Of a DNA stretch of 64,000 bases, positions 1 through 10,028 are shown in pieces (positions within the stretch are counted from its first letter, which is position 1; each line of letters opens with the position of its first letter). The position numbers were made by a program, and so were the translations under genes. A model generated the notes under the pieces. It was not told the DNA's origin. It worked only from the letters and a program-made list of their open reading frames with translations, and searched no databases. The DNA is from Ephemerocybe angulata (lineage: Eukaryota > Basidiomycota > Agaricomycetes > Agaricales > Psathyrellaceae): contig JAACJK010000057.1 in the NCBI GenBank assembly GCA_013368325.1, forward strand, positions 310,001 through 374,000. The letters are read 5' to 3'.

Positions 1-1155
1 GTCGCTGAACACAGTCAGTCGCCGGAGAGTCGAGGCTAAAGACTCGCCAACGGCCGGAAGGTTTCGAATATATATCGTTAAATCCTTCAAGGAAGGGAGG
101 TCGAGTGATGCCAAAAAGCCAGTGGGAGGATCGCCAGGTTGACGCATGTCCAGCAATACCAGGTAGGAGAGCCGGAGTCTTGGTAAAGGTTCAAATATCT
201 CAACGGTTGAGATACGGATGTGGCATCGTTCCAGTCGAGGGCATCTGGCAAAAATCTTCCGTATGTTTGTGTCGGTGGTGTTCAGGGAGCCGAGGTGCAG
301 ATCTGTGAGCTGGGACCATTGAAGTGGTAGTTTCGCAAAATGGTCATAATTAGTCCATTTGTAGAGAAATCCACGTATGGAAGGACCTCTGAGAAGGCAT
401 TTTTTGTCGAATGACCTCCATAGAGCTCTAGCAGGGACTTCAAGGTTTCGCAGATTGGGAACAGATGATGAGGGTAAAGAGAGGATGCCGTCGAGCAGCC
501 CTGGGTCCTCGATTGAGCTGAACATCCTGAGTTCCTCCCATTGGGAAGAGTACCGCGTAATAAAGGCCAAAAATTTGTCGGATTGTGTACGGCCTGCCAT
601 GGGATATAGCAATGAGATCGAAATTGCGACTGGTCGATTCCGGGCGCGGGAAAGCCAAAGTGTCGCAAGCTGCGATGCGTTTTGAACGGCCAATTTAAAT
701 TTATCCACATCAGTGAGACTTGGCAACTTGCTGGGGGGAAATGTTATCGGGACCCTTTGCCACAGTTCAGGGGAGTCGAGTGCAATTTGCCGCCAACGTT
801 GGCAAATGAACGTCAGCAGCATGGGCGCCTGCGTAGCCGACATGCATGCCTGGATATCGAATGAATCTTCCAAAAAGCGGGCGGGGGTAGGGAGGCAATG
901 GGAGAAAATTGCGCATAGAATCTCATTCGGGAGACCTCTTATTGGCGCCAAAAGGGCTAGATGGGGTTCAATGAAGTGGTCGTTTTCCTCTCTCTTGTGT
1001 ATGAGCGCCTCTAGTTGTTGACGGAGTTCTTCGATTTCACAGTCGATCCTCTGGTTATCTTCGATATGTCCCTTTAAAAGTTGTTGAATTTGGGCTTTCT
1101 CAAGCTCTGAGGCGGAGTAGTTGGTGCCTAGGTGGGATGAGAACGGTGACAACAT
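1..1155 (-). CDS. F-box/LRR-like protein, subfamily C, 3' end beyond window
   Basis: An uninterrupted reading frame of 385 codons runs from an ATG at 1155 to the window edge with no stop, so the C-terminus is missing. The N-terminus (MLSPFSSHLGTNY) is followed by a coiled-coil-like stretch rich in E, Q and L (residues 15-60). Then comes an F-box-like segment (about residues 70-130: GLPNEILCAIFSHCLP, later LTFICQRWRQIALDSP and LWQRVP). Leucine-rich repeat-like sequence follows. It is a clear paralogue of the gene at 5572-7194, which shares the start and the phrases IEDNQRIDCEI and LLTFICQRWRQIAL. In known families the F-box binds Skp1 and the repeats bind the substrate of an SCF ubiquitin ligase; that role is inferred here. 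No lesion is seen in the visible part. Confidence 0.85.
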   Translation of the reverse strand, partial: MLSPFSSHLGTNYSASELEKAQIQQLLKGHIEDNQRIDCEIEELRQQLEALIHKREENDHFIEPHLALLAPIRGLPNEILCAIFSHCLPTPARFLEDSFDIQACMSATQAPMLLTFICQRWRQIALDSPELWQRVPITFPPSKLPSLTDVDKFKLAVQNASQLATLWLSRARNRPVAISISLLYPMAGRTQSDKFLAFITRYSSQWEELRMFSSIEDPGLLDGILSLPSSSVPNLRNLEVPARALWRSFDKKCLLRGPSIRGFLYKWTNYDHFAKLPLQWSQLTDLHLGSLNTTDTNIRKIFARCPRLERCHIRISTVEIFEPLPRLRLSYLVLLDMRQPGDPPTGFLASLDLPSLKDLTIYIRNLPAVGESLASTLRRLTVFSD

Positions 1156-1696
1156 GTTAAGTCGTGGTCAGGTCGTGGTCAGTGGTGGTGGATGAGGAAC
1201 AGTTGCGTGTGCGACACCCCATCGCCAACCCATCACCGTCACGGTTCTTTCGGACATCCCCGAGACATCCAATCAAGTCTCGGCACAGCGATCTCAGTGC
1301 ACGACCACCACCTCTAAAGCTTGGATAAGAGATTCTGGTGAGGATGCTAACTTTCTGAATCCACGGTTCTGCCTTCAGCGCTGGAGGAGTTCGCAAGACG
1401 TTCGAATCTGCGCGGGCTAGATCATCGTACCAAATGGCACTCAACTTCGCATTAGCAGCGGCCAGGGTCGTCGCTGGACTGCTCCACCTCTAGGCTATTC
1501 GCATCGTGAAATGCAATACCAAATGTCCCGGGTCTGGCCTCACCTCCTATCGCCGGTCACCAGGATGTCTTACCGCAAGTCTTGAGTGTTTCTAAAACTT
1601 TAGTCTCTTCTATCATCTTTCCTTCCCACGACCACCACCTAGCACCCATTCTATCCAAAACAACCAATCCCACCAGACCTGCTCTCCGCTGTCGCA
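1156..1696. promoter_or_regulatory. Divergent intergenic region
   Basis: This separates the leftward F-box gene from the rightward hypothetical gene. Read leftward, about 60 bp around 1210-1275 (gacttgattggatgtctc, then atgtccgaaagaa and gatgggttggcgatg) match 5305-5359, upstream of the paralogous F-box gene. The 5' region was therefore copied with the gene. No clear TATA box is seen. Confidence 0.5.
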
Positions 1697-2452
1697 ATGT
1701 CCAGCGACCTTGCCTATCATCCCTCTATGACACCCTCGCAGTCTAGAAACACATTATGCCCCTCCAATCGCCTCAACGCCAGTGCATGTGAATCGTTATG
1801 TCCTCCTCTCCTCGTGGAGAGGAGCACTATCCATCTTACTGCGAGCCAGGGAAGCTCGACCATGGGGGTTACGGCAGAGCCCCCGCTTCTGATGAAGAGG
1901 TCGCAATCGACGAGGCTGTCGTCAGGGTCGCCCAAGTCAGTATTGCTCTTGTCTTATCCTTCGGGCTTCCTATCTGACCTCATTTATTCCTCCAGCTCTA
2001 TGGCTTCGAAGTCTTTGGAATCCTTCGAGAGTTCACCCAAGTCCAGAAAGGCCCCGTTCCCATTCTGGAAGCCCGAAAACAGAGGGCCTGTGCAAACCTT
2101 CGTGCGACCAGGTGCTTTTGATTATTCTTCTGTACTCGAAGAAGAGTTGAGACGCACCGAAGGGCAGAACGAAAGGATACGAATGAATCGAGAGAGAAAG
2201 GAAATGGTTGACACCACAGCTCCTCGAGCTGCGGCCTCTCCGGCGCCCGAGTGGGTCAAGCCCCCTACCGGGAAGGGAGTCGTGAGCTCCCTTGCAGTCC
2301 CTGGACCGGACCAGCTCTACCCTACTCCACCTGGTATGCTGGAAGAGATTCCAGACAATGCCCGACTCGACTATGCTTGGGGCTTTATGGGGAATGTCTT
2401 GGGTTATGACGACCGTCCTCCTGACCCCGACGTGTACGAGGTGCAGGAGTAG
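1697..2452 (+). CDS. Hypothetical protein, exon structure uncertain
   Basis: The product is not recognised. One open frame spans 1697-2452. Its 3' part (about 2130-2452, ending PDPDVYEVQE) has the composition of real coding sequence, with a charged helix (EEELRRTEGQNERIRMNRER) then a proline-rich stretch. Between 1798 and 2120 a different frame looks more convincing: ATG at 1798 (MSSSPRGEEHYPSY), a likely phase-0 intron at 1936-1995 (gtcagt...ctgac...ccag), then LYGFEVFGILREFTQVQKG, stopping at 2120. A short unrecognised intron or a one-base error near 2100-2140 would join the two frames. The ends are therefore tentative and no function can be assigned. Confidence 0.45.
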   Translation: MSSDLAYHPSMTPSQSRNTLCPSNRLNASACESLCPPLLVERSTIHLTASQGSSTMGVTAEPPLLMKRSQSTRLSSGSPKSVLLLSYPSGFLSDLIYSSSSMASKSLESFESSPKSRKAPFPFWKPENRGPVQTFVRPGAFDYSSVLEEELRRTEGQNERIRMNRERKEMVDTTAPRAAASPAPEWVKPPTGKGVVSSLAVPGPDQLYPTPPGMLEEIPDNARLDYAWGFMGNVLGYDDRPPDPDVYEVQE

Positions 2453-2821
2453 ACATGTGCTATCGCCGATAAACCGATAATGTATTATAGATTCAGTTCG
2501 TCGTATAACAATATTTCTTCACGACCCTGAATGGTGTTTTCGTAGCAGGCTGCCTGACAGTGAGTCCGCACAAAGCCCGCAACAATGGGAGGTTCTCGTG
2601 TACGCTTGATTGGTTGCCAGGAAAGAGCCAAACAATACTTAGTTGAACCTTGAACGCGAACATTGAAGCCGTCGGAACCTATCGCAGGTTTCAACCGTCT
2701 CCGAATACCCTTGCGAACCAAACCCCTAGAGAAACCCTCAAAGACGGTCTCAAGCTGCTTCAATTGCAAGCTTAACCCTCAGAACCACACCCACCTTATT
2801 ACTCTCCGATCCCATGCATCA
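2453..2821. other. Intergenic, no gene seen
   Basis: This holds the 3' flank of the hypothetical gene and the promoter/5' UTR of the DUF5745-type gene. The downstream gene's frame is open back to an ATG at 2663, but the 53 extra residues look like translated leader. Confidence 0.4.
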
Positions 2822-4335
2822 ATGGACCCGCACGAACCTCGTTCATCTGCCAAAGCTCCTTTCCAAAGTGCCACCAAGAACCTCTCGGAAGATCAAGTAG
2901 TTCTGCTTCTAAACCAACTCCTTAAGACCATATGTCTGCCAATCCCAATCGTCTCACCCACCGACCTCACCCCATCCCTCCTCTTCGCGATCCTGGAGTC
3001 CCTGGTGGGCCAGAAGCTCCCCATACCGCCTGCCTCGAACCAACGGGGGGATTGCACGCTTAAAGTTCAGAAAGTTAAGCTATTCCTGGGTGTGCTCGAG
3101 ACTGATATTCTCCAAGAAGATGTCGGTTTGAGCGGGATTGATCCCCGGAGGCTCGCAGCGGGTGAATGGCCTGAGACCTTCTTCATCGCGAAGGTTCTGT
3201 GTCTCGTAGGGCGGCAATTGGGGTTATTGCCGTCCACGAGTCGCGCCTGTGCTCAGTCGAGGCTGGGGAATAGAAGGAGCACGGAGTCTAGTCCTGCGAG
3301 GCCGCAGTCTAGTAGACCGCTCAGGAAGGCGTCGAGCGTACCTACAACTTCCACTCAGCAATCTTCCCCACCATCGACCTCACGCTATTCGACACCCGAA
3401 CTCGACACCACTTCCGTTTTCTACGCGCCGTCATCCACCACAACTCGCGACACCCATAATACCATCACATCCTTCTTCGGCGACTGCTTCGCGAACGACA
3501 CGAGACCGACCACACCCGACCCGTCCTACGAAGCCAAGGTTTCACACAACGCTACAGACCATCGCGACCGACTACTAGACTCGATAGACGATGCCCCTAC
3601 GCCGTCCTCTGTAGCACTAAGCTTCGAACCGCCATTCACAAGTCCTGCTCTTTCAACGAGGCCCGACGACGGTTTCACGTCCCTCCTCCTATCCGTCGAC
3701 GACCTTCCCAACCCCCACCCAACCAGCAGACCGAAGTTCCCGACTTCGAATGGCTCTCGATCCCAGCCACGCTCCATCGCTGCGTCTCCCCCCTCCCCTG
3801 CATCCACAGCCTCCTCCGGGCGGCGATTCTTCTACAGAAAACGGGCCGCCACATCCCCACCCCCATCCACATTCAACCACAACCACAGGGGAATCTTCAA
3901 TCCCAATGCATCGACGGCCTCGGCACCGTCTGAAATCGAGTCGGACTATGACTTCCATCCTCAAAAGGTGCCGGTGCGTTACTCGGGGTACATCGAGCGC
4001 GTAGATGAGGACTATGAGATTGCGTCGTATGAGCATAGCAGGTCTTTAGATCTGGTTTCGCCTGAGGAATCGGAATTGGGGTCTTCTACGGGCAACAGGT
4101 CTATTCTTAGGGAGTTGGAAGAAGAGGATAGTAGGCGGAGTAGAAGCGGAGGCACGGAGGTATGAAGATATTTTGGTCAGGGAGGTCTGGGGAAACTGAC
4201 TTGCAATGATTATGCTTTTAGGATAAGACAACGAGAACGATTGCTGCTATACAAGGAGAGTATGAGAGGACGTTGAAGTTGCTCGATGAACGCACACGCT
4301 TGTTGAAGGAGTTGGCCGACTTGAAGCTTTCATAA
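2822..4335 (+). CDS. DUF5745-type protein with serine-rich middle and C-terminal coiled coil
   Basis: Exon 1 is 2822-4159 and exon 2 is 4222-4335, with an intron at 4160-4221 (gtatga...ttttag). The N-terminal 140 residues (LLNQLLKTICLPIPI, then LLFAILESLVGQKLPIP, KVKLFLGVLETDIL and GIDPRRLAAGEWPETFF) resemble the basidiomycete DUF5745 domain, recalled as a calponin-homology-like fold. A long Ser/Thr/Pro-rich, probably disordered region follows (residues 150-440). The second exon adds a short heptad-like helix (IAAIQGEYERTLKLLDERTR). The overall shape suits a cytoskeleton- or spindle-associated scaffold, which is inference only. An in-frame ATG at 2663 would extend the start; 2822 is preferred because the domain begins soon after it. 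Confidence 0.75.
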
Positions 4336-4567
4336 TGCCGTTTAAACGCCTGCCCCCCAATTACAGGGCAAGAACCTGGCGTCCCCCACGAGGCATACGC
4401 ACTGTCTTCGTGAGTCTTCTACAGCTCTCTTATTGAAACTTCCTCACTCTGCGAGTCATCGGCAATAGTGCTCGAAGATATGTCCCATCTGCCATCATTT
4501 AGACCTGCTACTACGGGAAAGGCGAAGAAATCCCAATGGTGCTCCCGTAGAAATCAATGCCCTCTGA
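4335..4567 (+). CDS. Possible small two-exon ORF, 57 residues
   Basis: The ATG overlaps the stop of the preceding gene (TAATG at 4333-4337). Exon 1 (4335-4409) ends at a consensus gtgagt donor and exon 2 (4469-4567) follows an atag acceptor, giving a 59-bp phase-0 intron. The product is basic at the N-terminus (MPFKRLPPNYRARTWRPPRG) with CSKICPICHH in exon 2. It may instead be the 3' UTR of the upstream gene or chance splice signals. Its end abuts the GMC pseudogene fragment. Confidence 0.25.
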
Positions 4568-5295
4568 TAATAGAGGCAGCCCGCACAAACGGCCACACCG
4601 ACGCATCCACAACCCTCACCCCCTCCACCCCCTTCAGCCTAAAATCTGGATCCACCACACCACACGCAGCCCCCTTCGCGACATAGCCGCCGTGGAGCCC
4701 ACAGGGTGGAATATCGTGTGGAAGTGGACGCGCTCGCGTACAGTAGGCGTCGATGGCCGCGTCGGTGTTGGTGTTAGTGCTGGCGAGGTCGCCGGCCATA
4801 GGGGGCGAGGATGTAGTCGTCGGCCCTGGCGGGGGCGGAGGTGAATTTGCGGTTGGCTGCTTTTACGGCTTCGCGGAGGGTGTGTTTGTCGAAGGCGGTT
4901 GAGAGGTATTTGGGGTTTATGAGAGGGGTTTGGGAGGGGTCGGCGGTACCCGCCTGGAATGCGATGTTAGGCTAGACGTTACGATGGAGGTGACATTTGG
5001 AACTTACGAGAGGTGGGCGAGATGAGGGCAGAACAGATCGTCATGTTGCTACCATTTGCGGGGGACGGGAGAGTGGGATGCGACTCGTAGCTCTACAGGA
5101 ATAGACGCGTGAGTGTCAGCTCATGGCATGTCTCAGAGGTTCGAGAAGACTACAAGGTGTCGTCCCAAATATCGGCGCATCCTTAGGGCAAACGGAAGAA
5201 GCCAATATGGTTGACGGTCCCGTGGACCCATCTTATTTACAGTTGTCATTGTTCGAGGGCGGTGTTAAGTGCGGATGTGTCTGTGCACCGAGTTG
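4562..5295 (-). pseudogene. 3' fragment of a GMC oxidoreductase gene
   Basis: Read leftward, this is a degraded copy of the 3' part of the GMC gene at 7683-9968. It covers the end of exon 6 (about 5146-5295), exon 7 and most of exon 8. The last exon shows VVDPDFRLKG and VRVVDASVWPFV. About 45 bp that carry the second catalytic histidine (PNAHTQGP in the other copy) are deleted, and several frame breaks are present. The fragment stops abruptly at about 5295, where sequence homologous to the F-box 5' region starts. It cannot encode an enzyme. Confidence 0.8.
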
Positions 5296-5571
5296 TGCCC
5301 AAGATTTGATTGGATGTCTCATATATGTCCGAAAGAAAGATGATGGGTTGGCGATGTAGAGCTGTAACCGATCCTCTAAGTACGTGCTTTAAAAGTAGAA
5401 TCGTAGGTTGAGAAAGTCAGGTTCGTGCACCGTGCACGGTTCAACGCTGCAAGGCTGTGCAAGCTGCCTGATTCGAGCTCCGAAGTGTGGGGTTCGGGTT
5501 TATCCGAAAGAACAAGCGGCGCAACCGCCACACGCGTCTTCCTTATCCACCACCACCAACCACCACCTAAC
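5296..5571 (+). promoter_or_regulatory. 5' region of F-box gene 5572
   Basis: Positions 5305-5359 match the 5' region of the inverted paralogue (1210-1275). About 150 bp at 5361-5510 are absent from that paralogue. The last 30 bp before the ATG (caccaccacc-rich) are again similar. Confidence 0.5.
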
Positions 5572-7194
5572 ATGCTGTCACAGTTCTCTTCCCACCTAGG
5601 CACCAACTATACCCCATCGGAACTTGAGAAATCCCGGACTCGACGACCTATCGAAGACAACCAGAGGATCGACTGTGAAATCAAAGCACTCCGTCAACGA
5701 CCAGAGGCGCTTATACACAAGCGAGAGGAAAACGCCCAGTTTATCGAACACCATTCACCCATTTTGGCACCAATACAAGGCCTCCCAAATGAGATGCTAC
5801 GCACAATTTTCTCTCATTGCCTCCCTTGCTCCACCCCCTTTTTGGCAGATTTGTACGATGATGAGGAATACATGTCAGCTGCACGTGCGCCCATGCTGCT
5901 GACGTTCATCTGCCAACGTTGGCGGCAAATTGCACTAGACTTCCCTTCATTGTGGGAGAGAGTCCCGATAACGGTTTCCCCCAGCGCGCAGTGTCCAAAA
6001 GATTGGGATTTGGCCGTTCAAAACACAACACAACTTGCGGAACTCTGGTTTTCCCGCGCCCAGAATCAACCAGTCATACTTTCGATATCATGGAAGCTAC
6101 CACCCGCTGGCTGTGAACGGTTCAAGGAATTCATGGCCTCTATCTCCCATTACTCCTCCCAGTGGAAGGAACTCAGGATTGGCGGTTGCTCCAGGAACTC
6201 GGCGCTGAGGAATAGCATCCTGTCTTTGCCCTCATCGTCGATCCCCAACCTTCAATACCTCGAAATCCCCCAAATATGGGAAACTTCAAGGGAGATGTAT
6301 AACGACAAGAAAAACTTCCTCGGAGGCCCTTCCATACGTGGCTTCCGCTACCAAGGGGTTTACGATGACGGTTGGATGAAAATGCCACTCCAATGGTCCC
6401 AGCTCACAGATTTGCACATCGCCTCGATGAAGGCCACCGACACAAGCATACGGAAGATCCTTGCCGAATGTCCTAGACTTGAACGATGCCATATATGCAC
6501 CTCATTCGCCCTGATCTCTGATCCTTACCCCTTATCCAGACTCCTACTTCCCCATCTGACATTGCTTCATATTCATCACATCAAGTCGGCCGTACCTCCC
6601 ACTGGTTTTTTTGCGTCGCTCCATCTTCCTTCCTTGGAGGATCTAACACTATACACCCCCTTTATTCGTCTTTTCCTACCGGTACTCCTTGGCGAGTCTT
6701 TAGCGACGCTCCGGCGACTGACCGTGTGGACCAGCCACTATTCCACCGCGACCGAAACAATGTTGGAAACCCTTGCTTTGACTACCCAGCTAGAGTTCTT
6801 AGAGATAGGGTACCTATCTAACCTCTATGCGCCTTACACACTGCTCTCCGATACGTTTCTTGCTGCCCTGACGCCGAGACAAGATGGAGATCAGTCAGCC
6901 TCCCCGATCACCTCTTCCGGGAGCAAGCCTCAACATACCAGACTCATGGATGGACCTGATTCCTCGTCTTACCTCTGCCCTAACCTACAAGCCATCAAGC
7001 TACGCATCGGTACTGGCACCATCGCCGAAGACGTGATCTTTGACTTCATCAAAGGTCGAAGGGAACGCTCCACAACTCTGCGTTCAGTTGGTCTTATATA
7101 TGCTCGGTACGCAAAATGTGGTGAGAGGGAGATGCAGGGGGTAGATGTTCTAGGCGTAAAGGTCAATATCAAGTACCGAGACCGCGCCAAATGA
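5572..7194 (+). CDS. F-box/LRR-like protein, subfamily C
   Basis: This is a single-exon gene of 540 residues. The ATG at 5572 is chosen because it matches the start of the paralogue at 1155 (MLSQFSSHLGTNYTPSELEK), although the frame is open further upstream. Residues 15-60 are charged and probably helical. The F-box-like segment is at about 65-130 (GLPNEMLRTIFSHCLP, LLTFICQRWRQIALDFP, LWERVP). The rest consists of leucine-rich repeat-like units (for example LTDLHIASMKATDTSIRKI and LPSLEDLTLYTPF). It is intact, lies between two relics of a GMC gene, and presumably acts as a substrate receptor of an SCF ligase. Substrate unknown. Confidence 0.85.
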   Translation: MLSQFSSHLGTNYTPSELEKSRTRRPIEDNQRIDCEIKALRQRPEALIHKREENAQFIEHHSPILAPIQGLPNEMLRTIFSHCLPCSTPFLADLYDDEEYMSAARAPMLLTFICQRWRQIALDFPSLWERVPITVSPSAQCPKDWDLAVQNTTQLAELWFSRAQNQPVILSISWKLPPAGCERFKEFMASISHYSSQWKELRIGGCSRNSALRNSILSLPSSSIPNLQYLEIPQIWETSREMYNDKKNFLGGPSIRGFRYQGVYDDGWMKMPLQWSQLTDLHIASMKATDTSIRKILAECPRLERCHICTSFALISDPYPLSRLLLPHLTLLHIHHIKSAVPPTGFFASLHLPSLEDLTLYTPFIRLFLPVLLGESLATLRRLTVWTSHYSTATETMLETLALTTQLEFLEIGYLSNLYAPYTLLSDTFLAALTPRQDGDQSASPITSSGSKPQHTRLMDGPDSSSYLCPNLQAIKLRIGTGTIAEDVIFDFIKGRRERSTTLRSVGLIYARYAKCGEREMQGVDVLGVKVNIKYRDRAK

Positions 7195-7255
7195 GGAGGT
7201 GAATGTTTTCATTTGGACCTTGTATAGCACTGGGTAGCTTTCTTAAGTATGGACA

Positions 7256-7700
7256 TTAGCTAAATTGACCGTAGTCATCGTCTGTTACTGGGAAGAGTCG
7301 CATGTGCACAGGATGGGTAGCTATGCGTAGAACCACTGGCCTGTACGACTGGGTCTCGAGGGAGAAGTCCTCGCCCGTAGCAGGGGATCGTATCCCTCGG
7401 AGACCTTGATCTAAAGCTCCTGGAGCTGAGGCAACTTGAAGGTGTTTGAGGATACTGACGATGCATCCCCGGCTACACACGCAACGACGAGGACTGTGGG
7501 GTGGGTGAGTACGCCGAAGAGAGCGTGTACATTGTCGAATTCCCAGCATACTAATTCGTTGTACATGTACGTCGAGAAGATACGAATTTTCTCGAGGGCG
7601 GGAAACGCCAGCCCCTCCATCTGCACGTCCCATCCAAACGTCGAGTCGCGGTTAAACGTGAGCTCCTCGAGGTCTCTCAACGTCACCTGCTCCTCGGATT
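7256..7700 (-). pseudogene. F-box/LRR C-terminal remnant
   Basis: Leftward translation gives VTLRDLEELTFNRDSTFGWD and GLAFPALEKIRIF. These align with the repeat region of the intact gene at 10517-12441 (VTFPHLKELVFTLNSPFQW, GLRFPALEKLRCF). There is no F-box, no start, and the frame shifts near 7430. It lies immediately after the GMC gene, whose last 20 codons run into it. Confidence 0.65.
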
Positions 7701-9968
7701 GAGGAAACCGAGGTTTCCCCTCAAGTCCGCATTTGACTTGGAAGGCTCCGCGATAATAGAGGCAGCCCGCTCCGCAAGCAAATATACCGGACCCTGCGTA
7801 TGCGCATTCGGCACAAACGGCCACACCGACGCATCCACAATCCTCACCCCATCCGCACCCTTCAACCTAAAATCCGGATCCACAACACCCCACCCCGCAT
7901 CCTTCGCCGACATAGCCGCCGTGCCCACAGGGTGGAAGATAGTGGAAGTGTACTTGCGCGCGTAGGCGTCGATGTCTGCGTCCGTGTTGGTGCTGGCGAG
8001 GTCGCCGTAGGGGGCGAGGATGTAGTCGGCCCAGGCGGGGCCGGAGGTGAAGCGTTTGGCTGCTTTTACGGCTTCGCGGAGGGTGTATTTGTCGAAGGCG
8101 GTTGAGAGGTATTGGGGGTTGATGAGGGGGGTTTGGAAGGGGTCTGCGGAGGCTAGTTTCAGGTAGCCGCCTGGAACGCGATGTTAAACATGATACGATG
8201 GAGGTGCCATCATCTGGAACTTACGAGAGGTGGGCGAGATGAGGGCAGAGCAGATCGTCATGTAGCTCCCATTTGCGGGGGACGGGAGAGTGGGATGCAA
8301 CCAGTAGCTCTACAGGAATAGATGAGTGAGTATCGGATCATGGCATAGGTTCGAGAGGAAAGTGCTCACTGAGAAGATCAGTTCATAGTGAGACGCGGTC
8401 GGTCCACTAGAAGGATCAGATGTCGTCTCGAATATTGGTGCATCACTAGGCAAACGGAAGAAGCCAATATGGTTGACGGTCCCATGTACCAGGGGACCCG
8501 TCTTATTTGCTTGCCATTGGACGAGGGCGCTGTTCAGCGCCGACTGGTCTCTGAACAGGCCGTCCAACGACTCTGTACCTTGAACGATCCAGTTGTTGGG
8601 GAGGAGGGCGTGGTCGGACAGGTTCTTGCCGACGGAAGTGTTCTCGATGACTGTCGTTATATAGTGGGATGCTAGTTCGTCCTTGTCGCCGATACCTGAG
8701 AGCATGAGGATTTGAGGAGTTCCGAGGGAACCAGCTGAAAGTATAACCTCCTCCCTCGCGTAGGCGGTCTGAGTTGGCGCTATATTACATCGAAATTCAT
8801 TATCAATCCACGTCTTGCCAGAATTGGCAGAAGCAAATACTCACATCCTGGTGCAGCAGCGTACTGCACACCTTTGAACGATGGCTTCCCACCCACCGTC
8901 CCAGTGCGAAGAAGCTTGGTTACCTGTGCGTTGACTAGCACGTCCACGTTCTTTCTATCTTTGACGCTTGCGAGGTAAGTAGTGGAGGAGCTGCTGCGTT
9001 TACCTCCGCCTATCGCAGATTGCACCCAGGTAACGCCCAGGACGTTGCCGGAAGTGATGTCCTGGTTGAAAGGAAACTCGGAGGAGAGCTCGCGGGTCGT
9101 AGCGATGATTCGGCTGTCTGTCGCTACGCTGTACCCTGGAAGGGATTTGGGGAGGACACCATTGGTGCCGTGTAGGGATGGTGTGTACTGCCCAGTGGTG
9201 TTGTGGCCGTCTGCGGGAGGGACTATCTTCTCATGCTGGGACGGTGTTTTCGACAGTCAGGGAACGCATGGGGATGCAGTGTAATTAAAGGTAGACCTAC
9301 TCGCTTGATGTATTGCTTCATATTGTTCCAAGACCAGCCAGAATCACCGGTGATCCTAGCAAGGCGATCGTAATCCTCAGACGAACCATAATGGTGGCTC
9401 ATATAATCTGGGGAAATTTTGAGTACAAGGCGAGCAATATGAAGCAAAGCGGCGGCGAGTACTGACTGACTGACGTGGAACATCCGAGCAGACGACCGCG
9501 AGAGAGGGTAAACGTTCGGTTGTTCAGATTAGATTGAGGTACGACTGTGGAGTTCCAATCGTATAGAGTATCTGGCGGTGGAGTAGGGCACTATTAGTCT
9601 ACACTGTTTTCTCGATTGCATTTCTCCAGACGGCGACACGTACTGGGAGTGAGGGTTGGAGCGAGGAGCGGAACTTGAGCAGCAAGGATGCCTTCGTCGC
9701 TGAAAAAGGTCATCAAGATCGACAGACTCGAAGGTGCGGTATCAAATATACCTAATGCCGGCCTCAAGAACAAGGACGGTGCTAGCACCATTCTCCGCGA
9801 GGCGAGCAGCAACGACGTTCCCAGCCCAGCGGCCCCAGCCCCGACCACAATATAATCATACTTGTTGACGGGTAGCTGACTCGAGTGTTGGTGTACACGG
9901 GCGAGAACAGGTGCTATGAAGAGAGCAGAGGCAAGAAGCGAGAAGGTTAAAGGGACAGAAAGGGCCAT
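7683..9968 (-). pseudogene. GMC oxidoreductase (aryl-alcohol-oxidase-like, AA3), 5-bp frameshift in exon 1
   Basis: Eight exons: 9968-9752, 9699-9644, 9571-9467, 9407-9301, 9235-8845, 8779-8370, 8309-8225 and 8170-7683. The reconstructed layout shows a signal peptide (MALSVPLTFSLLASALF), an FAD-binding Rossmann motif (YDYIVVGAGAAG), GMC signature 1 (RGRLLGCSTSVNYM), signature 2 (GSLGTPQILMLSGIG) and both active-site histidines (TIFHPVGTAAM; PNAHTQGPVYLLAERA). Family enzymes oxidise aryl or other primary alcohols with release of H2O2, secreted for lignocellulose attack. A tandem cccag repeat at 9820-9829 adds 5 bp directly after the Rossmann glycines and throws exon 1 out of frame; dropping one unit restores the family pattern NVVAARLAENG. 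Everything downstream is intact, so the loss is recent or is a consensus error. The 20-residue tail after AERAASII is non-homologous and comes from the neighbouring remnant. Confidence 0.85.
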
Positions 9969-10021
9969 GGTGGTTCTTGACACCGACCATGATAGTACCG
10001 GGGGACCGTGGCGGCCCTGGT

Positions 10022-10028
10022 TTATATA
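10022..10028 (-). promoter_or_regulatory. TATA box of the GMC gene
   Basis: TATATAA-like sequence (ttatata on +) lies about 55 bp upstream of the GMC ATG at 9968, a usual spacing for a fungal core promoter. Confidence 0.5.

Noticed and set aside
282..710. 142-residue leftward frame within the first F-box gene
   Set aside because: It lies in a different leftward frame from the continuous 385-codon F-box frame and has no family features.
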